Notes: generated by a model from the letters alone, not told the origin. A stretch of 64,000 nt of DNA from Polystyrenella longa (GCF_007750395.1 NZ_CP036281.1:1113501-1177500), one strand, 5' to 3'; positions 44,461 to 53,945 are shown, numbered from the stretch's first letter. Numbers and translations: made by a program.

Positions 44461-45831
44461 CTAACTCAGCACATCCACAATCGCCGTACCCTCCGCGATG
44501 TTAATCGGTCTGCCCAGGTTCGACATGTTCTGGGTGTAGGACGGGATGTCGACTGCGTCGCAGAGGGTGGTGAGGACGTCGCCGACTTCGACTTTCTGGT
44601 TGGTGACTTCCATACCGGATTCGTTGGTGGCACCGTAGACCTGACCGCCGTTGATGCCGCCTCCGGCGAAGACACAACTCCAGGCCTGGGCGAAGTGGTC
44701 GCGGCCACTGTTCCCGTTGATGTTCGGGGTGCGACCGAACTCTCCCATCCAGAGGATCGTCGTCGTTTCCAGCAGGCCTCGTTGGTCAAGATCGGTCATT
44801 AAGGTCGACCAGGCAGAGTCGAGTTCACCGGAGAGATTTTTGACAGCAGTAAAGTTGTCCGCGTGAGTGTCCCAGCTGACACCGTCGAACGGAACTTCAA
44901 TGACGGAGACTCCCGCTTCGATCAGCCGACGCGCGAGCAGGCAGCTTTGACCGAAGACCCCCGTTCCGTAAGCCTGCCGCAGTTCCTCGGGTTCATCGCT
45001 CAGGTCGAACAGTTTTCCTGCCGGACCATTCATCATATTCATCGCCCGTTGATAAACAGTCTGATGCGAGGCGAGTGCCGAGGACGTTCCCTGCCGGTTG
45101 GCAAAGTCGGTCTGTAACCGGCTCCAGAGTTCAGTCCGTTTCTGATGCTGGTCGGCATCCAGACTCCCCCCGAGGGCAAGGTCTTCTACCCGAAACGAGG
45201 GATAAGCCATCGCGGCGTTTTCGTTGTTGGGATTGCTTTCAGCAGAGGCATCCGTAGGCGTACCGCCTCCCTGGGATGGTATGGCCTGAGCCCGGACAGA
45301 GAGAGGGGCGAAACCGGGGCCGAGAAACCCCGGGCCGATTTCCATGCCGAAGTTAATCAACTGACCACCAACAGACATGAAGTTGGGCAACGTATCGTCT
45401 GAACCACGAAGTTCTTTCGATAAGGAAGCACAGATCGATGGATAGTTAATCGGTGCCCCGGGACGCTGGCCCGTGTGCATCAGGTACGTTCCGCGGGCGT
45501 GGTCTCCTTCTTTGGTGCTGAGGCTGCGGATGATCGCCAGCTTGTCTGCCTGTTGCGCCAACTGCGGAAGATGTTCGCTGATCTGGATACCGGGAACGTT
45601 GGTGTCGATCGGTTTGAACTCGCCTCCGTTCTCATGTTCCGGTTTGAGGTCGAACGTGTCTAGCTGACTCGGGCCCCCCGTCATCCAGAGGACGATCAAA
45701 TTGCGTTTCGGGGAACCCGTTTTTTCCGCCGCCATCGCCTGCGCGAGTGGTCGCAACCAGGGACTGGCACTCGCCCCCGCGATACTTCCCGCAAGAGTCT
45801 GCAAACAGCGACGTCGATTGATGTTCCACAC
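44461..45831 (-). CDS. DUF1501-domain secreted protein
   Basis: DUF1501 proteins resemble the alkaline phosphatase/sulfatase fold and are abundant in planctomycetes; none is well characterised. A Tat-type leader (NRRRCLQTLAGSIAGASASPWL, about 4-25) marks export in folded form. The start of the mature part, NLIVLWMTGGPSQLDTFDLKP (about 44-64), is the family signature, followed by LAIIRSLSTKEGDHARGTYLMHTG, and near the end MGEFGRTPNINGNSGRDHF and GGQVYGATNESG. About 456 residues is normal. A DUF1549/DUF1553 gene lies directly upstream in the same direction, the common pair in this phylum. The ATG at 45831 is well placed. Confidence 0.93.
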   Translation of the reverse strand: MWNINRRRCLQTLAGSIAGASASPWLRPLAQAMAAEKTGSPKRNLIVLWMTGGPSQLDTFDLKPEHENGGEFKPIDTNVPGIQISEHLPQLAQQADKLAIIRSLSTKEGDHARGTYLMHTGQRPGAPINYPSICASLSKELRGSDDTLPNFMSVGGQLINFGMEIGPGFLGPGFAPLSVRAQAIPSQGGGTPTDASAESNPNNENAAMAYPSFRVEDLALGGSLDADQHQKRTELWSRLQTDFANRQGTSSALASHQTVYQRAMNMMNGPAGKLFDLSDEPEELRQAYGTGVFGQSCLLARRLIEAGVSVIEVPFDGVSWDTHADNFTAVKNLSGELDSAWSTLMTDLDQRGLLETTTILWMGEFGRTPNINGNSGRDHFAQAWSCVFAGGGINGGQVYGATNESGMEVTNQKVEVGDVLTTLCDAVDIPSYTQNMSNLGRPINIAEGTAIVDVLS

Positions 45832-45871
45832 AGGGACACCTCTTTTATTGATAGTTGAATGTTAATTAATT

Positions 45872-45905
45872 GACTAATCGGCAGTCTGTTAACTGCCGAT
45901 TAGTC
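45872..45905. promoter_or_regulatory. Perfect 14-bp hairpin between the DUF1553 and DUF1501 genes
   Basis: GACTAATCGGCAGT (45872-45885) pairs perfectly with ACTGCCGATTAGTC (45892-45905) around a 6-base loop. It lies 117 bases after the DUF1553 stop and 40-75 bases before the DUF1501 start. No T run follows on the minus strand, so it could be an operator, an RNA processing site or an attenuator. Confidence 0.65.
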
Positions 45906-46022
45906 TGATTGTCTCAAGGTGTAAATGATCTCAATCTGTAACTCATCTTAAGCTATTAATGACCAAGCCCGCAGTGACATACGGAGTAAGGAAAACTGGT
46001 CAAATTACGATGAGATCTTTCC

Positions 46023-47609
46023 TCAATAATTCATGGTGAATTCTGCCGAATTGAGCAGTGCCCAGAGAATGTGACCGAGGGCGGCTTGCTTCGACTGGGA
46101 ATCAGGTTGTTCGTTTAAATAGTCGAGAAACATCGCCGCTGTTTCCTCCTCAGGGGGATGCGATAAGGTGGCCAGAAAGAGCGTATTGATTCGTTCGGCA
46201 TCGGTGTAGAAGGGGGCCGAGAGTGCCTTCAGTATATTGCTCTCTTCAACCGTGACCGCTTGATTGGTTAATGTTCCATTCATCAATGTCAGTGCCTGAG
46301 GAATGCCTGATTGATAATCGGTCTGATTGTCGCCCGTCCGTTTGAATTTCTGAATGAACTCCGTCCGTCGGGGATCAATATCAAACATACCGGCCGCCGA
46401 AGAAAGCAGCGGTTGTGAAGTTGCCTGAGCTAAGCCGTCGTACAGTTGGTCGGCGGTGAAAGGTTTCATCGCATGTCGGGCGAAATAGCGGATACGTTGG
46501 TCGTTTTGCTCTTGAGCTTCGTTTTCTGCTCCACGGCTGGAAAGTTGATACGCGTGCGTGTTGGTTAATTCTCGCAGTAGATAACGCAAGTCGTATTGAT
46601 GCTCTACAAAGTCATGGGCAATCAGGTCGAGTAGCTCTTCATCCATGGGGGGATTACTGCTGCTGAAGTTGTCAGGAGGGTTGACGATTCCTAACCCAAA
46701 CAGATGCGACCAAACCCGGTTCACCGTCGCTCGGGCGAACAGCATGTTCTCTTCGCTCGTCATCCAGTCGGCGAGCGCCGACCGGCGAGTGGTTGTCTTA
46801 GTATCGATTGGTTCCGTTTCACCGAAGTAGCGGGGGAGAACTTTCTCTTCGCTATCCGGTAGAAAAACTTCGCCGGTAGGCAGATCTGTCAATTGGGGGC
46901 CTCCCTGTATCATTTGTCCGTTGCCGTCTGCCTGTGGTGAAATCTGAGCGAAGAAGGCGGCGAAACTCCAGAAGTCGGTCTGCTTCCAGTCGTCAAACGG
47001 ATGATCGTGACATTGTGCACAGTCGAGTTGCACTCCCAGAAACGTTCGTGAGGTACTGCGGGCGAGTTCTTCCGGTTTCACTTGGAGCGATGAATAATAC
47101 AGCGCCGGTCCAACTTGATCGAAACTTCCTTCGGCCAGTAGTAATTCCCGTACGAGTTGGTTGTAAGAAACGTTGTCTCGAAACCGACTACGGAGCCATT
47201 CTTCGAACCCACCGATCTGGGCGGCATTCAGGTTTTCGATGTTCTCCGAAAGTAGATACGACCGCCATAGATTCGCCAGATGCACCGAGTGCCGGGGACG
47301 GGAGAGCAGGTCGTCAATTAATTCGGCGCGGCGGTTGGGAGAATCGTTTTCCTGAAACTCATAAATCTCAGCAACGCGCGGAATGAGGCCTGTTAAATCG
47401 AGCGTCGCCCGGCGGATGAATTCGGTATCCGATGTAATTTCCGCCGGTTCGAGTTGTTGTGCTTTCCAAACGGTTTGCAGTCGAGCGTCAATCTGTTCGG
47501 CAAGACGCGATTCTTCGGCTGCAGCTGGAGACAAAAGCAGTCCGAATTGCCCCACGGATGCAAGACAGGTCAGAAGTAATAAAGAAAACCGGTATCCGTG
47601 AAGTCGCAT
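46023..47609 (-). CDS. DUF1549/DUF1553-domain secreted protein
   Basis: A secreted planctomycete protein with a signal peptide (RFSLLLLTCLASVGQFGLLLSPAAA, about 7-31). The DUF1549 part (about 35-235) shows FIRRATLDLTGLIPRVAEI, RAELIDDLLSRPRHSVHLANLW and the cysteine motif CAQCHDHPFDDWKQTDFW (about 197-214), which resembles a haem-binding CxxCH. The DUF1553 part (about 280-520) shows RSALADWMTSEENMLFARATVNRVWSHLFG and LLDLIAHDFVEHQYDLRYLLRELTNTHAYQLSS. The short form here (528 residues) lacks the N-terminal cytochrome c seen in longer relatives. It pairs with the DUF1501 gene 191 bases downstream. Role uncertain. Confidence 0.93.
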   Translation of the reverse strand: MRLHGYRFSLLLLTCLASVGQFGLLLSPAAAEESRLAEQIDARLQTVWKAQQLEPAEITSDTEFIRRATLDLTGLIPRVAEIYEFQENDSPNRRAELIDDLLSRPRHSVHLANLWRSYLLSENIENLNAAQIGGFEEWLRSRFRDNVSYNQLVRELLLAEGSFDQVGPALYYSSLQVKPEELARSTSRTFLGVQLDCAQCHDHPFDDWKQTDFWSFAAFFAQISPQADGNGQMIQGGPQLTDLPTGEVFLPDSEEKVLPRYFGETEPIDTKTTTRRSALADWMTSEENMLFARATVNRVWSHLFGLGIVNPPDNFSSSNPPMDEELLDLIAHDFVEHQYDLRYLLRELTNTHAYQLSSRGAENEAQEQNDQRIRYFARHAMKPFTADQLYDGLAQATSQPLLSSAAGMFDIDPRRTEFIQKFKRTGDNQTDYQSGIPQALTLMNGTLTNQAVTVEESNILKALSAPFYTDAERINTLFLATLSHPPEEETAAMFLDYLNEQPDSQSKQAALGHILWALLNSAEFTMNY

Positions 47610-47884
47610 AAGTATGTTACCTGAACAGGTCTGTTGAGAATGGCGCCTCTTGCATTATATAGGAGATACGAATTCACCCAACTTGTAAACCACAAAATGC
47701 GGTTATTTTAGCAAAATAGAGTTCGGTTCTCGAATTCCGCAGGTTCTCGAAAAAATCCTTCGACTGGTGTTCACTATAGAGGAGGAAAACCGGTTGATTT
47801 CCAGTGGTTTCCCTGCCTCAGCCTGACTACAATAAGCGTACTAACGATTCCGCAATAGTCTATCATCAACAGGTCTTGCCCCTT
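47610..47884. other. Divergent intergenic region with possible leader peptide
   Basis: A ribosome-binding GGAGG (47781-47785) stands 8 bases before a TTG at 47794 whose frame stops after ten codons, ahead of the flavoprotein gene. It may be a short leader peptide or only chance. The rest contains promoters but no gene. Confidence 0.35.
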
Positions 47885-49168
47885 ATGGATATGCCCGCTC
47901 CTGAGTCAAATATTCTCGACAACCTGGAAGCCCCCGCTGCCGCTTACGATGCCATCGTGATTGGCGCTGGCCCCGCCGGAAGTTCGTTCGCCGCACTGTT
48001 CGCAGAGCAAGGGCATTCCGTCCTGCTACTCGAGCGAGCTCCTTTTCCCCGGTTTCATGTAGGGGAATCCTTGATTCCCGAAACCTACTGGGCATTGGAG
48101 CGACTGGGGCTCATCGAAAAAATGAAGGCCTCCGAGTTTCCACGCAAATACAGCGTACAGTTTATTTCCGGTGACGGAAGAGAATCGTCTCCGTTTTACT
48201 TCGATGAATACAACGACCACGAAAGCGCGATCACCTGGCAAGTCGTTCGCAGCGAATTCGACCAGCTTCTCGTCGACAATGCCCGCGAGAAAGGGGCCGA
48301 TGTCCGTATAGGCGGGCAGGTATTGGATGTCCTTTTTGACGGCGACCGCGCCACGGGAGTGAAGGTTCGCTTCGGAAAAGGAGACGAGGCAACCACCCAG
48401 GAGATTGCGTCCAAAGTGATTGTCGACGCGTCCGGACAAACTGCTTTTCTGGCCTCCCGGCTCAAATTGAAAGAACCCGATCCTCAACTGCAAAAAGGAA
48501 CGGTCTGGTCGTACTTTAAAGGAGCCCGACGTGGTGAAGGCCGAGACGAGGGAGCAACGCTCATTCTCTCCACCGAAGGCAAGAAATCCTGGTTCTGGTA
48601 CATCCCATTAACAGATGACATTGTCTCCGTCGGTTGCACTGGCGAAATGGATTACATGTTCGGCAATAAGAGAGGGACTCCAGAAGAGATCTTCAAGGAC
48701 GAACTGAGCCGCTGCGTCGGTTTACAAAGCCGACTGGACTGTGCCGAATGGCCCACCGAGTTCCGCACCACGAAAGACTTCAGTTACAAGTCGACTCAAG
48801 GTGCCGGCCCCGGTTGGATGTTGATTGGTGATGCCTACAGTTTTATCGACCCAGTCTATTCCTCCGGCGTGTTTCTCGCGATGCATTCCGGCATGGTCGC
48901 CGCCGATGCCGTTCACGAAGCCCTGCAAGCGAACGATCTCTCTCCCGAACGCCTCGGAGCCTGGCAAGCCGACTACCGTAAAGGAGTCGAGAACTTCCGT
49001 AAACTGGTTCTGGCCTTCTACACTCCCGAATTCCGTTTTGGTGAATTCCTGAAGGTCCACCCGCAATATCACTCCAACCTGGTCGATATCCTCATCGGCG
49101 ACGTCTTCAAACCCAATGTCGGCGAAATGTTCGAAGCCATGGACAAATACCTGCCCGCGATTAAGTAA
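47885..49168 (+). CDS. FAD-dependent oxidoreductase (tryptophan halogenase / geranylgeranyl reductase type)
   Basis: A flavoprotein monooxygenase-like enzyme. The N-terminal FAD site is AYDAIVIGAGPAGSSFAALFAEQGHSVLLLER (about 20-51), followed by FPRFHVGESLIPETYWALERLGL, a stretch typical of the halogenase and geranylgeranyl-reductase group. A second FAD motif is GPGWMLIGDAYSFIDPVYSSGVFLAMHSG (about 316-344). The WxWxIP lysine motif of true tryptophan halogenases is not seen: the sequence KSWFWYIPLTDDIVSVGC has a related form but not the full set, so a reductase or hydroxylase is more likely. I start at the ATG at 47885 (or 47891); the frame is open to a GTG at 47804. Single gene. Substrate unknown. 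Confidence 0.87.
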   Translation: MDMPAPESNILDNLEAPAAAYDAIVIGAGPAGSSFAALFAEQGHSVLLLERAPFPRFHVGESLIPETYWALERLGLIEKMKASEFPRKYSVQFISGDGRESSPFYFDEYNDHESAITWQVVRSEFDQLLVDNAREKGADVRIGGQVLDVLFDGDRATGVKVRFGKGDEATTQEIASKVIVDASGQTAFLASRLKLKEPDPQLQKGTVWSYFKGARRGEGRDEGATLILSTEGKKSWFWYIPLTDDIVSVGCTGEMDYMFGNKRGTPEEIFKDELSRCVGLQSRLDCAEWPTEFRTTKDFSYKSTQGAGPGWMLIGDAYSFIDPVYSSGVFLAMHSGMVAADAVHEALQANDLSPERLGAWQADYRKGVENFRKLVLAFYTPEFRFGEFLKVHPQYHSNLVDILIGDVFKPNVGEMFEAMDKYLPAIK

Positions 49169-49609
49169 GGGTGAGGAAGTGTTTAGTAATGACTCCACGA
49201 ATTTCCCGGAGAAGGCTGTTTTTCTCTTAAGTGAATTACCAAAAATTGGAGAGTAGTTATTACTGACTTATTGTCTGAGTATGTTGCGAAACACACCGTG
49301 TGAAAAGAGTAATCACAAACGAGCCTTGCCTCTGAAAAGAATATCTCAGACGAGCAGAGCCTGCCTTAAATTGGAGAATGGTTTCTCCGGTCTACGATGT
49401 TGGTCTCCAGTCAATGGTCATCTGCGGTGTTCTGTTCTTGATCTCGCTCATCTTTCTATTGGCTGATTGCTTTCTGTTGACTGATTGAAAGTGGCTTCGC
49501 GTATCGAGGATACTGAAAGTGTGAGAGTGTCGGTACCTTTGAGCTCAGGGGTAAGTCCGGGTATAGTCTGCTTTTCTCCTTCTGGTTTCTCTCAAAGATG
49601 ACATGTGCC
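49169..49609. other. Intergenic, no gene recognised
   Basis: The stretch between the flavoprotein and transporter genes holds only short frames. It is AT-rich. No hairpin or repeat is convincing. Confidence 0.4.
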
Positions 49610-51154
49610 ATGTCGACTCCTCCCCTCCCTGATTCCGCTGAAACTGCGCCCGCTCCCCGCTGGGGGATTCCGATTGGGTTTGCTCTGTTTGCAATCACGC
49701 TTTTGCTCCCCGTTCCCGAAGGAATGCAACCCGCAGCGATGCGGTTGATTGCGACTGTCGTGTTAATGGGGGTCTTCTGGTTCACCGAGGCTCTTCCCAC
49801 TGGTGCGACCAGTCTAATTCCTCTCGTTGCTTTCCCGCTGCTGGCCATCATGCCTTCCGACGTGGTCAGTCAGCAATATATGGATCAAAACATCCTGCTG
49901 TACCTGGGCGGGTTCATCATTGCGCTTGGGATTGAGAAGTGGAACCTGCATCGGAGGATGGCGCTGCATGTCGTGAAGCGCGTCGGAGAAAATCCGCGCC
50001 GTCTGGTGCTGGGGTTCATGCTGGGGACAGCCTGTATGTCGATGTGGATCAGCAATACCGCATCGACTCTCTTGATGTTACCGCTAGCGACGGCGCTGTT
50101 AACTTCGCTACGGGAAACGGGACGCACCCGTAAAGAACTGGCGCTGCTCTCGCCAGTCTTATTATTGGGTATAGCGTATGCTGCCAGCATTGGCGGCAGT
50201 ACGACATTGGTAGGAACGCCAACAAATCTGATTTTCGTGAAAGTCTGGGCGGATCAATTTCCAGATCAAGCTCCGCTTTCGGCCGGACAATGGATGATTC
50301 ATTTTGTGCCGGTGGGAATCGTGCTCTTGATCACCGCGTGGTTGATGTTAATTCGTGGATTGCCGCGTATGTCTGATAGTACCGTGGGGGAAACCGGTTT
50401 CATCGATCGCAAACTGCGTGAGTTGGGACCACCTTCGCAGGCCGAATACGTAATGGGAGTACTGTTTGTCTGCACGGCGTTCTTGTGGATTTTCCGAGAG
50501 CCTATCCAAATCACCGAGCAGTTTGTGATTCCCGGGTGGCGTCCATTTCTGTTAAGTCATCTCAGTTATTTCAGCGAAATCGATCTGACGAAAACCAAGT
50601 ATCTGCACGATTCAACCGTAGCGATTGGCGTCGCACTACTGATGTTCTTCATCCCAGTCAAAGGGCAGGGGGCGAAATTCGCCAGACCTCTTATGGATTG
50701 GGATACGGTTAACAAAGTTCCCTGGGCAATTCTGTTTTTAATTGGGGGTGGGTTTGCGATTGCGTCTGCCGCGCAGGCCACCGAACTTTCCAACTGGATC
50801 GGACAAGTTCTCGTCACGCATCTTTCCGGTTGGCCTCCCTGGGCGTGGGTTCTCTCGATCTGCCTGTTGATGACTTTTTTAACCGAGTTCACTTCGAACG
50901 TGGCCACCGCCAGTGCGCTAATGCCAATCCTGGCACTCACGGCAATAGGTTTGGGAACCGACCCACAATTGCTCATGCTCCCCGCAATTCTTTCGACCAG
51001 TTGTGCCTTCATGATGCCCATTGCGACGCCACCGAATGCGATTGTCTACAGTTCGGGCGTGGTGAGCATGCAGCAAATGGCGCGGGTGGGGATTCAGATG
51101 AACGTCGTCTTCGCTCTGATCATCACCGCAGCAACATTCCTCTGGCTGACATGA
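49610..51154 (+). CDS. DASS/SLC13-family transporter
   Basis: A membrane protein of the divalent anion:sodium symporter family, carrying dicarboxylates, citrate or sulfate. The two SNT motifs that bind substrate and sodium are present: MSMWISNTASTLLMLP (about 142-157) and LTEFTSNVATASALMPIL (about 423-440). Other stretches such as FWFTEALPTGATSLIPL and GGSTTLVGTPTNLIF (about 199-213) also fit. About eleven hydrophobic segments are visible in 514 residues. The ATG at 49610 (MSTPP) is chosen over 49598. It is a single gene; which anion it carries is not clear. Confidence 0.92.
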   Translation: MSTPPLPDSAETAPAPRWGIPIGFALFAITLLLPVPEGMQPAAMRLIATVVLMGVFWFTEALPTGATSLIPLVAFPLLAIMPSDVVSQQYMDQNILLYLGGFIIALGIEKWNLHRRMALHVVKRVGENPRRLVLGFMLGTACMSMWISNTASTLLMLPLATALLTSLRETGRTRKELALLSPVLLLGIAYAASIGGSTTLVGTPTNLIFVKVWADQFPDQAPLSAGQWMIHFVPVGIVLLITAWLMLIRGLPRMSDSTVGETGFIDRKLRELGPPSQAEYVMGVLFVCTAFLWIFREPIQITEQFVIPGWRPFLLSHLSYFSEIDLTKTKYLHDSTVAIGVALLMFFIPVKGQGAKFARPLMDWDTVNKVPWAILFLIGGGFAIASAAQATELSNWIGQVLVTHLSGWPPWAWVLSICLLMTFLTEFTSNVATASALMPILALTAIGLGTDPQLLMLPAILSTSCAFMMPIATPPNAIVYSSGVVSMQQMARVGIQMNVVFALIITAATFLWLT

Positions 51155-51252
51155 GAGCGTGGCCATGTCGCAATAGCTGATCGGTTTTGGAGTAGAGGGG
51201 CGCAATCAGGGCTCAGAAGGCACAAAAAGCGAGGTGACTCGAGAGATTCAGC

Positions 51253-51441
51253 TCAGGATTGTTCGCGTTTAACGTTAAAACCCATGTAGCCAACGATCGC
51301 ACAGCAGATCAGCAGGACGATGTCGAGGGTGGTCGTTCCGCGGAAGGGGATCCCCAGAATCAGGTCGAGAATACAGAGAATACCAACCACGATGGCGACG
51401 GCCAGTGATCCGTAAACCATTTTTTTGACGGTGCGATTCAT
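51253..51441 (-). CDS. Small membrane protein, 62 residues
   Basis: Two hydrophobic segments (about 9-29 and 39-56) surround a short loop with a conserved-looking GIPFRGTTTLD. The N-terminus is basic (NRTVKKM), and the tail is NVKREQS, so both ends are predicted to be in the cytoplasm. No family is known to me. The ATG at 51441 is preceded by a purine-rich stretch. The gene converges with the transporter gene, which stops 98 bases away. Confidence 0.65.
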   Translation of the reverse strand: MNRTVKKMVYGSLAVAIVVGILCILDLILGIPFRGTTTLDIVLLICCAIVGYMGFNVKREQS

Positions 51442-51867
51442 TGGAAATCTAATCTCAACGTGTTGGGCGGTCAGGAATTACATCAGTCTCATTTTGTGTT
51501 AAAAGACGACTGATGGCAAGTATACCCCACGAATTGCCCCGATTGCCAGCCGGTTTTTTCTTGGGCAAGTCTTATAATCCTCCCTTTTTCCCCGAAAACA
51601 GGGCCATATGTCCGTAAGATGGGGCCTGTTCCAGGCCTGTTTCCTGCGGGAACTCCCCGAACCGTCCAGCAGCCACCCGTCGAGGTTGACCTTAATCCCG
51701 TAGTGAATCTATACTTGCGACTTTCGATTTTTCCATCTTCCCCCCCCCCTCGAACCGGTCTCGATCATCGTTGGTGGCATTTGCTGACCCACTCTATGGA
51801 TTGCAGCAGAGAGCCCACCTGCAGGTGAACCGAGGCAGCTTCCAGAATTTCTCGCAAGGGCGAGTCC
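51442..51867. other. Intergenic with a run of ten C
   Basis: The gap upstream of the TM-TPR gene contains a homopolymer of ten C (51740-51749), about 120 bases before the ATG at 51868, and an imperfect hairpin around 51597-51631. No gene is supported. Confidence 0.5.
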
Positions 51868-52887
51868 ATGAAAAGTGAAGAACGCCACCATCTTAAAGAA
51901 AACGATCTGCAGAACTTGCTGGTGAAAACCAAGCCTTTTCTGGAGAAGAATCTCAGCATGATCGTTGCCGTTGGACTGGCCATTGTGATTGCTGCGGTTG
52001 TCTGGTTGTGGATGCATCGACCTCCCTCTTCCGAGACCGCCAGTGCGGCGTCGGGTATGCTTACCGCTTATACACAGCAGGATTACGGCAGCATCGCTTC
52101 CGATTCCCGTTACAAAGATACTCAGATTGGGTACTGGGCTTCCGTTAAAGAAGCCGACGCGCTGCTTGCTAACGGCGTTATTTTGATGTTTTCGGACCGC
52201 GCGGGCGCCGTTTCTGATCTTAAACAGGCACTTGAAAACTACAACTTGATTCTGGAAAAATCCTCAGACAAAGAATTACGGGAACTCTCGCTGTATGGCA
52301 AAGGCTGCACGCTGGAAGCGTTATGCGATGGTGACACCACAGAGGCAGTTGAAACTTTCGAAATCTTCGTCAACGAATTCGGAGAAACATCGGTCTACAC
52401 ACCCGATGCCGTTAGACGCGCACAACGGTTGAAAAAACCGAACGTCCAGGCGATGTATAAATGGATGGCTGAAAACGCCGGAAAACCCATCGCCGAACAA
52501 CGTCCCCTGGATGGAATGTTAAACAATCCTCTCGAAGGACTGCTCTCACCAGGCGGTAGTGTCCCCGGAGCCACTGTCCCCGGAGCCACTGTACCGGATG
52601 CGTCTGCCCCTACTGGACCGCAGATGACGCCGCAGTCGCCTGCAAAAGCGGAAACTGCCACGCCTGAAGAACCAGCCAGCGAAGATTCGACTCCAGCAGA
52701 ACCTGTCACGGAAGATCCCGCTGCAGAAAAACCAGTCACTGAAGAGCCAGCAACTGAAGAACCTAAACCGGCTGAATCTACTCCTGAAGAATCAGCCAGC
52801 GAAGAAGCCAAGCCAGCGGAAGCAACGGAAACTGCTGCTGAGACTTCGGCAGAAGAGGTTCCCGCTGAACCCGCCCAACCCGAATGA
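51868..52887 (+). CDS. Membrane-anchored helical protein with acidic low-complexity tail
   Basis: A single membrane helix (LSMIVAVGLAIVIAAVVWLWM, about 29-49) anchors the protein, with a short charged cytosolic N-terminus. A helical, TPR/YfgM-like domain follows (about 60-195): KEADALLANGVILMFSDRAGAVSDLKQALENYNLILEKSSDKELRELSLYGKGCTLEALCDGDTTEAVETFEIF (in part). The last third is low-complexity, rich in Pro, Glu, Ala and Thr, and includes a tandem 15-base repeat (52561-52575 and 52576-52590) coding for VPGAT. The acidic tail (about 255-339) may span the cell wall space. The gene overlaps the pseudouridine synthase gene by four bases (ATGA), so they are coupled. Confidence 0.8.
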   Translation: MKSEERHHLKENDLQNLLVKTKPFLEKNLSMIVAVGLAIVIAAVVWLWMHRPPSSETASAASGMLTAYTQQDYGSIASDSRYKDTQIGYWASVKEADALLANGVILMFSDRAGAVSDLKQALENYNLILEKSSDKELRELSLYGKGCTLEALCDGDTTEAVETFEIFVNEFGETSVYTPDAVRRAQRLKKPNVQAMYKWMAENAGKPIAEQRPLDGMLNNPLEGLLSPGGSVPGATVPGATVPDASAPTGPQMTPQSPAKAETATPEEPASEDSTPAEPVTEDPAAEKPVTEEPATEEPKPAESTPEESASEEAKPAEATETAAETSAEEVPAEPAQPE

Positions 52888-53945
52888 ATAACGATAACGA
52901 TAACGAATCTGAAGACCCCTTGGAATTCTTAGAGACACCACCGGAGCTGACTTCGGATCCGGTGGATCTGGTCGTGGAGTCCCGGGCACATGGCTGGCGA
53001 CTTGACCATTACCTCACGCGGCTCTACCCCAACTACAGTCGTCAACTGTTCAATCGTGCAATCCGCATCGGTGCGGTGCAAGTGAATGGGCTGGACGCCA
53101 AAAAATCGCGCCGTTTACGCGTGAACGATCGCATTACTGTCCGGCTTCCGGAAGAGCCGGACAGCAGCATTCAGCCCGAGAACATCCCGCTTGACGTAAT
53201 CTATGAAGATGAGCATCTCGTCGTCATTAACAAACAAGCCAATATGATTGTGCACCCGGGGAAAGGCAACTACAGTGGAACTCTGGCCGGGGCACTGCAG
53301 TTTCATTTTGATCAGCTTTCCGACAGTGCCGGGCAACATCGACCTGGTATCGTGCATCGTCTCGATCGCGACACGACTGGCGTCATCATCATCGCCAAAA
53401 ATAATCAGGTTCATGACAAGCTGAGCAAGCAGTTTGCAGATCGTGTCGTCAACAAGGAATACCGGGCGCTTACCTGGTACGAACTCGATTTCGATGCGGA
53501 CTACATCGAGACGCACATCCGGCAAAGCTACCGTAATCGCGAACGGATGATCGTCACCGAAGAAGCCGAGAACACCCGGTTTGCGAAGACGTTCTTCGAA
53601 GTGCTCGAGCGTTTCGACGGTTTCACCTACGTTAAGCTGCTTCCCGAGACTGGCCGTACGCATCAGCTGCGAGTACACATGCAGCATAAGGGCTGTTCCC
53701 TGCTGGCGGACGTTCTTTACAAAGGGGGGCCGGAGTTCAGGCTATCCAATTTGACCGATGTCGCGTCATCAGGTCTGTCCGATATCGAATTGGACGAAGT
53801 TCTGATCTCCCGTCAGGCTCTTCATGCTTTTCGTCTCGAAATCACCCACCCGCAGAGTGGAAAAAGAATGCAATTTGAGGCACCATTACCGGAAGACTTT
53901 ATGAAAACACTCGAAGCCCTCCGGCGTTATCGGTCCAAAAAATAA
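52884..53945 (+). CDS. RluA-family pseudouridine synthase (RluD-like)
   Basis: A 23S rRNA pseudouridine synthase of the RluA/RluD group. The N-terminal S4 RNA-binding domain lies at about 30-95 (AHGWRLDHYLTRLYPNYSRQLFNRAIRIGAVQVNG). The catalytic domain follows: PLDVIYEDEHLVVINKQANMIVHPG, then GIVHRLDRDTTGVIIIAKN (about 153-171), with the catalytic Asp in HRLD, and GRTHQLRVHMQHKG (about 257-270). About 353 residues is normal, with a N-terminal acidic tail. The ATG at 52884 overlaps the previous gene by four bases. It may modify uridines in helix 69, as RluD does, but RluA or RluC specificity cannot be excluded. Confidence 0.9.
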   Translation: MNNDNDNESEDPLEFLETPPELTSDPVDLVVESRAHGWRLDHYLTRLYPNYSRQLFNRAIRIGAVQVNGLDAKKSRRLRVNDRITVRLPEEPDSSIQPENIPLDVIYEDEHLVVINKQANMIVHPGKGNYSGTLAGALQFHFDQLSDSAGQHRPGIVHRLDRDTTGVIIIAKNNQVHDKLSKQFADRVVNKEYRALTWYELDFDADYIETHIRQSYRNRERMIVTEEAENTRFAKTFFEVLERFDGFTYVKLLPETGRTHQLRVHMQHKGCSLLADVLYKGGPEFRLSNLTDVASSGLSDIELDEVLISRQALHAFRLEITHPQSGKRMQFEAPLPEDFMKTLEALRRYRSKK

